A stretch of DNA of 43,494 nucleotides from a bacterium. Its GTDB lineage: Bacteria > Bdellovibrionota_C > UBA2361 > OMII01. The translations under genes and the position numbers were made by a program. The notes beneath the pieces are model-generated. The model did no database searches. It had not been told where the DNA came from and saw nothing but the letters and a program-made list of their open reading frames with translations. The DNA lies in assembly GCA_017853605.1 (NCBI GenBank), contig JAFMJG010000006.1:1-43494 (forward strand), written 5' to 3'. Shown in pieces: positions 16,661 to 24,796 of the stretch; within the stretch, counting starts at the first letter, position 1; each line of letters opens with the position of its first letter.

Positions 16661-18544
16661 ATGCTAGGCCAGCAAGATGCTTCTATGAGGCGCAGGGTAG
16701 CTGGACAGAGGCCGCATTGGCTCCTTATTCGCGCACTCGTTTTCGCGTTTGCCATTAACGCGGCACAGCTCTATGTGTACTGGGCTTCTCAGGGAAATTC
16801 GCCCCACTCGCTTCAGGACGTGACGGATGAGTCGCTCTACCTCCGGATAGCCCTCGACCAAGGGCGTTTCATGCCGCAGGAGGCCATATATGTGGAGCAC
16901 GCAAAGGCGCTCCCGCTCGTTGAGCTCCTGACACACTGGCGCCCTGACCAAACCTACTCACACTTTGCCGTCGGCCGGCTTGCCGTCCTGCTCGGCCTTA
17001 ACGTTCAGCAGCTAAACCTGCTTCTCGATCTGGCGTGCGGGACGGCTGGATATATCACGATGTATTTTTTGTGCGCCCTTGCTCTTGGGCCCTCGCGCCT
17101 TCGGTTGGCAGAGCTTGCAGCGGTTACCAGTCTCTGCCTTCCATGGCTCTCGTCGCTCGAAAGCCTGATAGACGTGCACACGTTATTTCCGTCGGTAACA
17201 GCGCAGATTGGGTCCGTCCAGCACACAGTTCTTCCGATACAGGAGGGCGTTGAGTCGCAACTTTCAGTTGTTTGGATGGGGCTGACGCTCATCGCATTTG
17301 TTTCGTGTGCACGAGATGCCTTCAGCCGAGATTTGCCGCTTATTGCCCTCGGGGCGGCAACTGGGCTTGGGATCTACTTGTATGTGCTGGAATGGATCGC
17401 CGCAACAGTGCTCATTCTCTGCCTCTTCCTTGCTGCACCGATCTTTTTTGGAGGACGACTGGAAGCCCGGCGTGTGCCTCGCGCGCTCATCCTCTTTGGC
17501 GCCAGCTTTCTTTGCGCCTCCTTGCCGGGCCTCATTCAGATACAAGCCATACGGGAGACAAAACATATATTCATAAACGATCCGGCAACCTATCGGGCGG
17601 CATTTTATGCGCCTGTCGAGTGGCTCATTATCCTCGTGGCTGGGGGGGCGATGTTGTGGGTACTGCGAGGGCGGCTTTCCCTGCTTGCGGGTTGCCTGAG
17701 CGCCGCAATTCTCGCCACAATTGTTGCAGAGCTCTGCATCTTAAACATGCAGCCACTCTTTGGGGTGGCAACCGTTGGCATCTTCACGGTGTCCTTATTC
17801 ACGCGGCCGCTTCTCTCCGCTCTTTTGGTGGCGCTTCTCTTTCTTCGATTCTCGGAGGAAAAAAAGTATCGAGCGGTGCTCGGGGCGAGTGCCGCTTTTA
17901 TTGTCATGGGTTCGTGCATTGCCAACTGCTGGCGGACATCCTTGAGCACGCAGCAGGAGGGGGGACTTTCCCAGCTGATCTCATTCGTCCGGCAGCATGT
18001 CCCTCAAGGCTCCGTAATCGCGATGGTAACGTATGAGAGGCCTTTTCAGGCTGCCACTCGGGAGTGGGATTGGCGATGGCAGCCGAGCGCGCTTGCGGCG
18101 CTGACGGGCACGCATCTTCTCAAGGAGCCGCTGGGGCTTGAGTGGGGGGCACTTTCTCCTGAGGAGACGATATCTCGCGAGCTGGCCTTAGGAGCGGTCT
18201 TCACAGGGATCCCGAAGCTCATCAGGGGCTGTGCACAAGAGATTGTGACTGAGCCGAAGCGGATGTTTTTTCAGCAGTGGATACCAGTCCAGCTGACTCG
18301 ACGGTTCAACTGCGAGCGCGCACGCGACGCCATACGGGACATGGACACATGCCAGGCGCTCAGGAGCTACGCGGTAGATTACGTCGTATGGGAGGAGAAG
18401 TTCAGCCTGCGCAAGCCTGATTACTTTAGCAGCGCGGCCCGCTTGGCCTGGCGAAGCACAAGCGGCGATATCGAGCTCTTCGCCTTTGATAGGGAACGGG
18501 CCGTGAGGGAGGTGTGTGGGGGTGCTGGATCAGCTGCAAGCTAG
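16661..18544 (+). CDS. Large multi-pass membrane protein, GT-C glycosyltransferase-like
   Basis: A 627-residue protein with a first membrane helix at about 20-40, then a loop with an acidic pair in DVTDESLYLRIA (Asp 55, Glu 57 region) of the kind found in the first periplasmic loop of GT-C enzymes. About nine further helices run to about 440, and a soluble C-terminal domain (about 445-627) begins LISFVRQHVPQGSVIA and includes YAVDYVVWEEKF, as in lipid-linked-sugar-dependent mannosyl/arabinosyl transferase relatives. That suggests sugar transfer on the periplasmic face, but the family is not certain. ATG 16661 is chosen because GAAGG lies 7 bases upstream; ATG 16685 has no binding site. Its codons appear somewhat more A/T-rich around 17540-17600 than in neighbours. 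Confidence 0.72.
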   Translation: MLGQQDASMRRRVAGQRPHWLLIRALVFAFAINAAQLYVYWASQGNSPHSLQDVTDESLYLRIALDQGRFMPQEAIYVEHAKALPLVELLTHWRPDQTYSHFAVGRLAVLLGLNVQQLNLLLDLACGTAGYITMYFLCALALGPSRLRLAELAAVTSLCLPWLSSLESLIDVHTLFPSVTAQIGSVQHTVLPIQEGVESQLSVVWMGLTLIAFVSCARDAFSRDLPLIALGAATGLGIYLYVLEWIAATVLILCLFLAAPIFFGGRLEARRVPRALILFGASFLCASLPGLIQIQAIRETKHIFINDPATYRAAFYAPVEWLIILVAGGAMLWVLRGRLSLLAGCLSAAILATIVAELCILNMQPLFGVATVGIFTVSLFTRPLLSALLVALLFLRFSEEKKYRAVLGASAAFIVMGSCIANCWRTSLSTQQEGGLSQLISFVRQHVPQGSVIAMVTYERPFQAATREWDWRWQPSALAALTGTHLLKEPLGLEWGALSPEETISRELALGAVFTGIPKLIRGCAQEIVTEPKRMFFQQWIPVQLTRRFNCERARDAIRDMDTCQALRSYAVDYVVWEEKFSLRKPDYFSSAARLAWRSTSGDIELFAFDRERAVREVCGGAGSAAS

Positions 18545-18615
18545 GGAGCCTACAGTCCGCGCCGAGCTGCTGGGCGCCTTGTGGCGCTGCTTGCTGATCG
18601 AGACCCGCTGCCGCC

Positions 18616-19992
18616 TCACCGCTGGATCGGGAGCGGCTTCAGCCACTCTTCTTGCCATGCGCTGGCGAGCTGCTCGGCGATGAACTGGGCGCCCTTGATT
18701 GACGGGTGGTACTTGTCGTCAAAGAAGTACTCCTCCTTGTTCGGCACATTTCGGAAGCGCTCCTCCAGGTCAACGAGGGGCAGGCCCTCCTTGACGGCGA
18801 ACTCTCGCAGGTACTCGTTGTAGGCTTGGATTGTGATGCCGATGCGGTTGGTCGGCTCGAAGTTTTGCAGGAAGGTGGTGAGGATTACGCGGGTGCCAGA
18901 GGTGCGCGCGAGGTCACACATCCCTTTAAGGTGAAAGAGGAAAACGTTTTGGGCGTTCTTGGTGATGTACATGCGCCAATTGGCATCCTCAGACGGGAGC
19001 TGGTCGAGGAGCTGCTTCACCCGAGGCGGAAGGTTTTCCGCCGGGGCTTGGGTGTCTGCAAACGCATGTGTGGCAAGGATGCCGTGGCCGGTCAGCGCCT
19101 GCTGCCAGGTCTGCAGCTTTTTAAGGAACGGCACCTCGTGCACGAGGAAGTAGTAGGTCAGGGAGCGCACGTAGAGGTTCTGTCCCTGGCTCTGGAGGGC
19201 CCAAAAGTTCATGATCGATGGCGCGGTCAGCACCGCCTCTATCATGAAGAGGCTCTGGTCATTGGTTGTCTCTCCGCCGTACACGTCATTGCGGGCGCCG
19301 TAGTAGATGAGTGTTGTCGGATGGTGGGGCCTCACGCGCAGATGGTACTTGAGGAAAGCCTGCAGGGCGTTGAAGGCATTGTTGCCGGCGTTAATGACGT
19401 CTATGTCCGTTGAGTGATACTTCTCGCGCAGCCTGTTCTCGAGCAGGTGGGACCAGGTCTCAGAGTTTCCCAGCCCAAAGCCAAACGTGGAGCTCTCGCC
19501 AAGGGCGAAGATTCGTGGGCCGGGTGAGCCGTCATCCCAGCTGCCATTTGCGTGGGTGCGGAAGCCGTATCGGTCGGTGGTAAACTTTCCCCCTCCCCAG
19601 CTGTTGTTTGGCGCCGCCTCAAAGCCAAAGAATGCGGAGCGCTTGTGCCCCCACGCCTTGTACTCGTCAAATGGATCCTGAGCCTTGAGTGTCCGCGTGA
19701 GGATCGTTTCGGAGGCTAGGAAGAGAAACATGGCGAGAAAGACGAGGAAGTCGAAGTACAGTGGCCCAGAGAGGCTCCTGCGCCGGTGGCTGTGGATCGC
19801 CAGAGTTACGGCCAAAACTGCGGCTAGCACGCAGGTAATCGTAACAAAGAGGGAGTAGTCGGGGCTCCAGGCACCAGGTGGGAGCTTTGGCGAGGTATGA
19901 AAGAAGAGCGGCAGCACAAGAAGGGCGCATGGGAGCCCGACGAGCACGACCGACCACAGCAGGTAGTTTCTCTTTCTGGCTTCTGGGTTCAT
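18616..19992 (-). CDS. Membrane-anchored SGNH/GDSL hydrolase
   Basis: A 458-residue protein with three N-terminal membrane helices (about 10-30, 46-66 and 79-97) and a C-terminal SGNH hydrolase domain. All four blocks are seen: block I GESSTFGFG with Ser 167, block II NAGNNAFN with Gly 203, block III YYGARND with Asn 235, and block V DDKYHP with Asp 426 and His 429. The fold carries esterase or O-acetyl transfer chemistry, and in polysaccharide loci it commonly acts on acetylated glycans, which fits the neighbours. ATG 19992 has a strong AAGGAG six bases upstream. It converges on the GT-C-like gene. A decayed copy of its 3' end sits on the other side of that gene, at 16.3 kb. Confidence 0.88.
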   Translation of the reverse strand: MNPEARKRNYLLWSVVLVGLPCALLVLPLFFHTSPKLPPGAWSPDYSLFVTITCVLAAVLAVTLAIHSHRRRSLSGPLYFDFLVFLAMFLFLASETILTRTLKAQDPFDEYKAWGHKRSAFFGFEAAPNNSWGGGKFTTDRYGFRTHANGSWDDGSPGPRIFALGESSTFGFGLGNSETWSHLLENRLREKYHSTDIDVINAGNNAFNALQAFLKYHLRVRPHHPTTLIYYGARNDVYGGETTNDQSLFMIEAVLTAPSIMNFWALQSQGQNLYVRSLTYYFLVHEVPFLKKLQTWQQALTGHGILATHAFADTQAPAENLPPRVKQLLDQLPSEDANWRMYITKNAQNVFLFHLKGMCDLARTSGTRVILTTFLQNFEPTNRIGITIQAYNEYLREFAVKEGLPLVDLEERFRNVPNKEEYFFDDKYHPSIKGAQFIAEQLASAWQEEWLKPLPIQR

Positions 19993-20214
19993 GTGGCTCC
20001 TTAACTCGAGGCTATGCGCCTCAAAAAAACTAGAAAAACCGGGTCGTTATCTCTCTCTTGTCGGTTACTAGCACAGTTTCTTTTCAGGGCGCAATCAACA
20101 AAAGCTCTCTCTCCAGCACCGCTTCGCGGGCGTGCTGGCCGCCCGTGTGCCCAAGAGTTGCTCGGGGTCTGGCCTGGGTGCCTGCACCGCGCCTCATCCC
20201 TCGTTCTTGCCGGA

Positions 20215-21564
20215 TTACGGCAGGGTGGTGGCTGGAGCGGACTCTGGGCTAGCGCTGCCTTGCGCACGGCTGCGCGCACTGGCACCGATGTACACCAGGG
20301 GCTGCGGAGCAAGTATGGATGCCCCACGCTCAAGGTACGGCAGGACGCCATTCACAGTTCGTGTTTGGACCTCACCCGCGATCAGGCGCAGCGACATCTC
20401 GGTGACCACGTGTGGCGGGATGGTCTTGATGCAGGCGTTGTCGGTGCACTTGGAGTGCTTGTGGTTGAGCGCCGAGATGCATGGACTACAGTGAAAAAAC
20501 GTGTAGAGCACGACTGCCTCGCCGAGCGGGCCATACATGAAGGGGCTGTCGGTGCTAAATATGCCGAGAATAGGCGTGTCGGTCAGCGACGCAAAGTGCA
20601 AAGGCCCATTATCGTTTCCGATCAGGAGCTCTGATGCCGCAAGGAGGTCCATAAGCTCCCCGAGGGAGCGAGTTTTGCCGCACAGGTTGTGCACCCGGGG
20701 GCTTCCGATCAGGGACTCAAGCTCTCCGCAGATGGCCTTGTTGAGCTCGACGCCGATGATCGCGATGTGCCGACCGGGGCTCTCGTCGAGCAGCTGCTGC
20801 GCAACCTTGGCGTAGGACGCGACCGGGTAGTTGCGCACCGAGAGGTTGGTGCCGACATCCGGGCAGATCACAACCACACTCTCGCCCTCATCAAGCCCGA
20901 GAGACTCTCGAACCTGCCGGGCTCCCTGGGGGGAGAGCTCGTACTTAGGGAGCTTTAGGTCATCCGGGTTAATCCAGTCTTTGAGGTTTGGATAGCTCTG
21001 CTCGGGGCGCAGGGCACCTTTTGCGACGGCAAAAAAATTGAGCGCAATGTGCTCATTTTGGTTGAAGGCGCACGGAGAGTCGATCAGGCTAAAGCCGCGG
21101 TAGAGCCCCTCGTACTCGTAGCGGTGGAACCCAGCGATGCGGCGGGCGCCAGCCAGCACAGAGAGGATCACAGAGATACGCGAAAACTTTTCAAGGTCAA
21201 TGACGAGATCAATCCCGATTGTCCTAAGCTGCCTGACAGCACGGGCTGCCGACGAGACAAAGCTCCACAGGCTTCTTCCATCGAGGCAGATGATCCTTTC
21301 CTTGGCGAGTAGGTCTGAGATCTCCCATGAGGTGCGGTTGCCTATGGTAGTGAGGACGTAGATCTCAGCATCAGGCTTCCGCTCAAGCAGGTGCCGAACA
21401 GCCGGCAGGACCATCACCGAAGCCCCCATCTCAAAGAGCTCAATCATGAGCACCTTTCGGTCAGAAGGGCTGTAGGGCCGAACACGCCGGAACAGGGAGA
21501 GAGCAAAGCACAGCAGGGACCCAACCCACCGGTCCAAAAATCGTAAGAGCCTCGATTCCTTCAT
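20215..21564 (-). CDS. Glycosyltransferase family 9 (heptosyltransferase-like)
   Basis: A 449-residue GT-B glycosyltransferase. The N-terminal domain has VLMIELFEMGASVMVLP, the equivalent of the RxxxxGDxxxxxP start of heptosyltransferases but with EMGAS instead of G-D. The C-terminal domain has VVVICPDVGTNLSVRNYP and GNDNGPLHFASLTDTP, the family's donor-binding site, followed by a cysteine-rich segment (CSPC ... CTDNACIKTI) found in many GT9 proteins. GT9 enzymes add heptose or similar sugars to lipopolysaccharide core at the inner face of the inner membrane. A hydrophobic N-terminal stretch (about 13-24) may associate it with the membrane. It is upstream of the SGNH gene on the same strand (222 bases apart). 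Confidence 0.88.
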   Translation of the reverse strand: MKESRLLRFLDRWVGSLLCFALSLFRRVRPYSPSDRKVLMIELFEMGASVMVLPAVRHLLERKPDAEIYVLTTIGNRTSWEISDLLAKERIICLDGRSLWSFVSSAARAVRQLRTIGIDLVIDLEKFSRISVILSVLAGARRIAGFHRYEYEGLYRGFSLIDSPCAFNQNEHIALNFFAVAKGALRPEQSYPNLKDWINPDDLKLPKYELSPQGARQVRESLGLDEGESVVVICPDVGTNLSVRNYPVASYAKVAQQLLDESPGRHIAIIGVELNKAICGELESLIGSPRVHNLCGKTRSLGELMDLLAASELLIGNDNGPLHFASLTDTPILGIFSTDSPFMYGPLGEAVVLYTFFHCSPCISALNHKHSKCTDNACIKTIPPHVVTEMSLRLIAGEVQTRTVNGVLPYLERGASILAPQPLVYIGASARSRAQGSASPESAPATTLP

Positions 21565-21781
21565 CTCGCTTCGTGCCGGCGGGCCCGCCTAGGGCAAGCT
21601 CTTAGGTAAGCTGGGCTGGAACATCCCCTCCTGAGGGGTAAGATGAGGGAGGAAGCGATTCCGTTCGCCTTATTTGCTGTTCGCTCGCGCCCACCTGCGT
21701 TACAGCGGGAGCGCACTCCCAAAGTCCCCTGGGGAGCTCATTTAAATCAGAATGTTAGAGCAGGTTTTTGGGGCTCTCGCC

Positions 21782-22840
21782 TTACATGGGCCTGAAATCG
21801 GTCCGGCTCGTAATCGACTGCACAAAGCCAGCCAGGATCTTGATAGCGCCCTGAAGATCCCGGTAGCTGCACACCTCTACCTGGCTGTGCATGTAACGGT
21901 TTGGAATTCCAATGCTCGCGGCCGCCACGCCCCGTCCTGATACCTGGATTGAGTTGGCGTCGTTGCCGAGAGGCCGGGGGGAAGGAGCGAGCTGAAAGGG
22001 GGCCTTGGCCCTCTTGGCTGCGTCCCTGAGCATCTTGCCGACCACAGGATTGGTGTTCGGGCCGCTAGTGATCGTTGGGCCCCCGCCAAGCTTGCAGGGT
22101 GGAGCTTTGGCGTTATCGTGTCCCGGATTGTCAGTGGCATGCGTCACGTCGATCGCAATCCCTACCTCTGGGCTGATGCCGAACGCCGACGTTGCAGCCC
22201 CCCGCAAGCCCACCTCCTCCTGCACAGTGCTGACGGCGTAGAGGCCGACGCTCAGCTTCTTGGAAGAGCAGACGCGCAGAGTCTCCATGGCAACGAAGAG
22301 GCCCACTTTGTCATCGAGGCCAGGGGCACAGATGAGCCCGTCTCCCATCTCGAGGACGCCGAGCTTAAAGGTTGCGCAGTCCCCGACAGAAACCCGCTTT
22401 TCAGCCTCTTTCTTGCTCTTGGCGCCGATGTCGATCCAGATCTTTTCGATGTCGTTCTTCGTCTTGTCCCTTTCGTCAGGGCTCTGCGCATGAATCGGCT
22501 TTCTGCCGACGATCCCCTCGATGGGACCTTTCTCGCCGTGGATTGTCACGCGCGTGCCGTGGAGCACTCCGATGTCCATGCCGCCGAGGGCTGACACGTA
22601 CACGAAGCCCTCAGCCGTGATGTGCCGCACCATCAGCCCTATTTGGTCGCAGTGCCCGGCGAGCATCACCTTCCGCTCTGCCTTCGGGTTTAGCGCAACG
22701 ATTACGTTGCCGTGCAGGTCGGTCTCAATGAGGTCTGCGTAGCGCTTCATTCGGCTCCGCACGATTCGCTGCACCGGCTGCTCAAAGCCTGTTGGTGATG
22801 GAGTTTCGAGAAGCTTGTGGAGAAAATCTTTTGAGTCCAT
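21782..22840 (-). CDS. M42 family aminopeptidase (FrvX/endoglucanase-M-like)
   Basis: A 352-residue cytoplasmic metallopeptidase of the tetrahedral aminopeptidase type. The two-metal site is complete: His 63 (AGHCDQIGLMV), Asp 176 (GLDDKVG), Glu 208/209 (QEEVGLRGA), Asp 231 (AIDVTHA) and His 318 (MHSQVE). The PDZ-like insertion domain characteristic of M42 lies at about 72-165. The likely role is trimming of peptides; the older glucanase label for the family is misleading. ATG 22840 is preferred to an in-frame TTG ten codons upstream. No operon partner is visible; it diverges from the six-hairpin protein across a 202-base gap carrying a palindrome. Confidence 0.93.
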   Translation of the reverse strand: MDSKDFLHKLLETPSPTGFEQPVQRIVRSRMKRYADLIETDLHGNVIVALNPKAERKVMLAGHCDQIGLMVRHITAEGFVYVSALGGMDIGVLHGTRVTIHGEKGPIEGIVGRKPIHAQSPDERDKTKNDIEKIWIDIGAKSKKEAEKRVSVGDCATFKLGVLEMGDGLICAPGLDDKVGLFVAMETLRVCSSKKLSVGLYAVSTVQEEVGLRGAATSAFGISPEVGIAIDVTHATDNPGHDNAKAPPCKLGGGPTITSGPNTNPVVGKMLRDAAKRAKAPFQLAPSPRPLGNDANSIQVSGRGVAAASIGIPNRYMHSQVEVCSYRDLQGAIKILAGFVQSITSRTDFRPM

Positions 22841-22877
22841 GTAAGAGCCGTCTTGTCCGTTGAGGCGCAAAGAAAGG

Positions 22878-22905
22878 TTGCCTGGCTTCTACTGTACAGT
22901 AATAT
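22878..22905 (+). promoter_or_regulatory. Putative promoter overlapped by a perfect palindrome
   Basis: TTGCCT (22878-22883) and TAATAT (22900-22905) are 16 bases apart and each match the sigma-70 boxes at four of six positions, reading toward the gene at 23043. The perfect palindrome TACTGTACAGTA (22890-22901) lies in the spacer and touches the -10 box, a good place for a repressor. The same site is 50 bases upstream of the opposing M42 gene. The assignment is by inspection only. Confidence 0.35.
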
Positions 22906-23042
22906 GCCGGCGGAGGGCAGGGCGCCCGTGCAGCAGCTCTTGCGCTGAGTACGGGCTCTAGCGCTGCCGCTCGCCTACACTGTTTTTAGATGCAGCGAGC
23001 GGCCCTTTCGGAGCGTCTACGGTAATCCGGAGTTTTATTTCT

Positions 23043-24695
23043 ATGGTGTCTCAGAAACGTTTGGCGCAGCTTCGCTCCCTTGATACGCAGCTTCTGGCAG
23101 AATTGGAGCGCCGCATCTCGCTCAGGACTCCCGGCAAGCGTGCGCGTGAGCGCTCGTTCGACGCATGGCAGGCGCGAGCTGAGAGCGCTGATGGCGTGCG
23201 GCTGCTGAGCGGCATCCTCGCCAAGGGCGGGGCCTTCGCGATGAACATCGAGAGGCACCGGGTCCGGGACATCGATGGCGACCAGTTCACCATGACGATC
23301 GCGCGTGCTGCGGTGACCGACATGTGGCCGATGGGGACGAGCTACTGGGTGCGGGACAACGCCCTCGTCGCCGCCCGGTGCCTCGCAAGCGGCGCGCGGG
23401 AGGGGGAGGCGCTGGGCAAGGCGATGCTCCTGTCGGCCTTGAGCTTCATGTCAACCGTTAGCCAGCTCAGGCGCTTTGAGGCGATAGCGCGCTCGCCTTC
23501 GGCAAAGTTCAAGAATAGCCCGGGAAATTGGCCCTACATATTCGCCTCGGTGAAGGGCAACCTTAACGCAGCAACCGAGGAGCCGTGGGCGCACAAGCAG
23601 GATGCGTGGCAGATCGTGGCGTGGCACGTTCTTGAGGCGCTCACCGGGGGGCAGATCTCCCTCCGGGAGCTTAACGCCAAGCACAGGCGCTTCCTGGGCC
23701 TCATCGTTCCGTTCCTGTGCAGCATCGACTTTGTTCGGTTTGAGAACAGCGGATCCTGGGAAGAGATCCCCGCAGTGCGAAGCTCGGTAAGAGTGTGGGA
23801 GCACATGCTCGCGGTGCGCCTTGCGGAGCTTGCATGCCAGCCCGAGTATGGATTCATCTCACGGGAATTTGCCCGACAGAGGCGACACCTCAAGGCCCCC
23901 TTCCGAAAGCTCTCGTTGCACGAGGCAGTAGAGCGAATGGATAGGGACGCATGTGCGGTGATGTCCCGTGACCTTCCGTTTGAGAGCCCCGGGTACCCCA
24001 AGCGGGACATTCGCTACCGCGAGGCCGATGGCACGCTGCTGTACCTGTTGCAGCTGGGATACCCGCAGTTCTTGGCCCGGCGTGCCGGCCGGCCGGCCTC
24101 CTGGGCGGCTGCGGTTGAGGCCAAGATACTCAAGCAGGTGCTGTCGCTCGTTGACCCCAAGACAGGGGCGATCTGCCGCTACGCAAGCGACAACTACCAG
24201 CGCAACGGATTCTTTCGGCACGTTACCGTTGCCCGGCTCACGGAGCTGTACGGGGGGCCCTCGGGGGACGCAAGCGGGCTCTTCTCGAAACGGGATGCCC
24301 TCATCCCAAAGGGGCGCAAGGCTTCGTGGACGCATTTGGCGTGGCAGCTCTGCGCCTGGGCGGGCGAGCGATTCCTGGCCACGGGAAGTCCGCGCTACCG
24401 TGCCCTGCACGACCGGTTCTTCAGGAAGGGGCTCGGTTTTGTGACCGGACGCCGGGAGGTGTCGATCGATCAGGGTGCTGACGGCCTGTCCCGAATAATT
24501 CCCCTGCCGCAGCTTCGGATGCCCGAGTGCTTCATAGCTGACCAGGGGCCCTCTGGCCGGGAGCTCCTCTTCCCGTCCCCGCACACCCCCCTAAATTGGG
24601 CTGTCGCCGAGATGCTCAATGCCTTTCGAGTTCGTGAAGAGGTGCTCGAGCAGGGCGCCAGCCAGCCAGCGGCGCGCCGGCGCCGTGCCGCATAG
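23043..24695 (+). CDS. Six-hairpin glycosidase-like protein (GH15/phosphorylase-kinase-like)
   Basis: A 550-residue soluble protein. Repeated alpha-hairpins with YWVRDNALVA (101-110), HKQDAWQIVAWHVLEAL (184-200), SGSWEEIPAVRSS, SWTHLAWQLCAWAGERFL and a final SPHTPLNWAVAEM are the pattern of (alpha/alpha)6 barrels of glucoamylases and the regulatory subunits of phosphorylase kinase. The RDN and the W-E pair occupy places where GH15-like enzymes have substrate-binding and acidic residues, but I cannot confirm which acids are catalytic. A role in alpha-glucan handling is therefore an inference. There is no signal peptide, so it is cytoplasmic. ATG 23043 has CCGGAG about ten bases upstream. lysS follows after 101 bases. 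Confidence 0.7.
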   Translation: MVSQKRLAQLRSLDTQLLAELERRISLRTPGKRARERSFDAWQARAESADGVRLLSGILAKGGAFAMNIERHRVRDIDGDQFTMTIARAAVTDMWPMGTSYWVRDNALVAARCLASGAREGEALGKAMLLSALSFMSTVSQLRRFEAIARSPSAKFKNSPGNWPYIFASVKGNLNAATEEPWAHKQDAWQIVAWHVLEALTGGQISLRELNAKHRRFLGLIVPFLCSIDFVRFENSGSWEEIPAVRSSVRVWEHMLAVRLAELACQPEYGFISREFARQRRHLKAPFRKLSLHEAVERMDRDACAVMSRDLPFESPGYPKRDIRYREADGTLLYLLQLGYPQFLARRAGRPASWAAAVEAKILKQVLSLVDPKTGAICRYASDNYQRNGFFRHVTVARLTELYGGPSGDASGLFSKRDALIPKGRKASWTHLAWQLCAWAGERFLATGSPRYRALHDRFFRKGLGFVTGRREVSIDQGADGLSRIIPLPQLRMPECFIADQGPSGRELLFPSPHTPLNWAVAEMLNAFRVREEVLEQGASQPAARRRRAA

Positions 24696-24796
24696 GGAGT
24701 CTGGCGTCGCCACGAGCGCCTTCTCCACCTTTGGGCGGTGTACCGGGGCGCCACTTTTGCTGTAGTATCGTGCGGAGAGACTAACTGGGCAGGGCC

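Noticed and set aside
20008-20036. Hairpin GAGGC-tatgc-GCCTC followed by A-run as a terminator
   Set aside because: On the plus strand the stem is followed by A, not T, and on the minus strand the T-run precedes the stem, so it fits neither direction.
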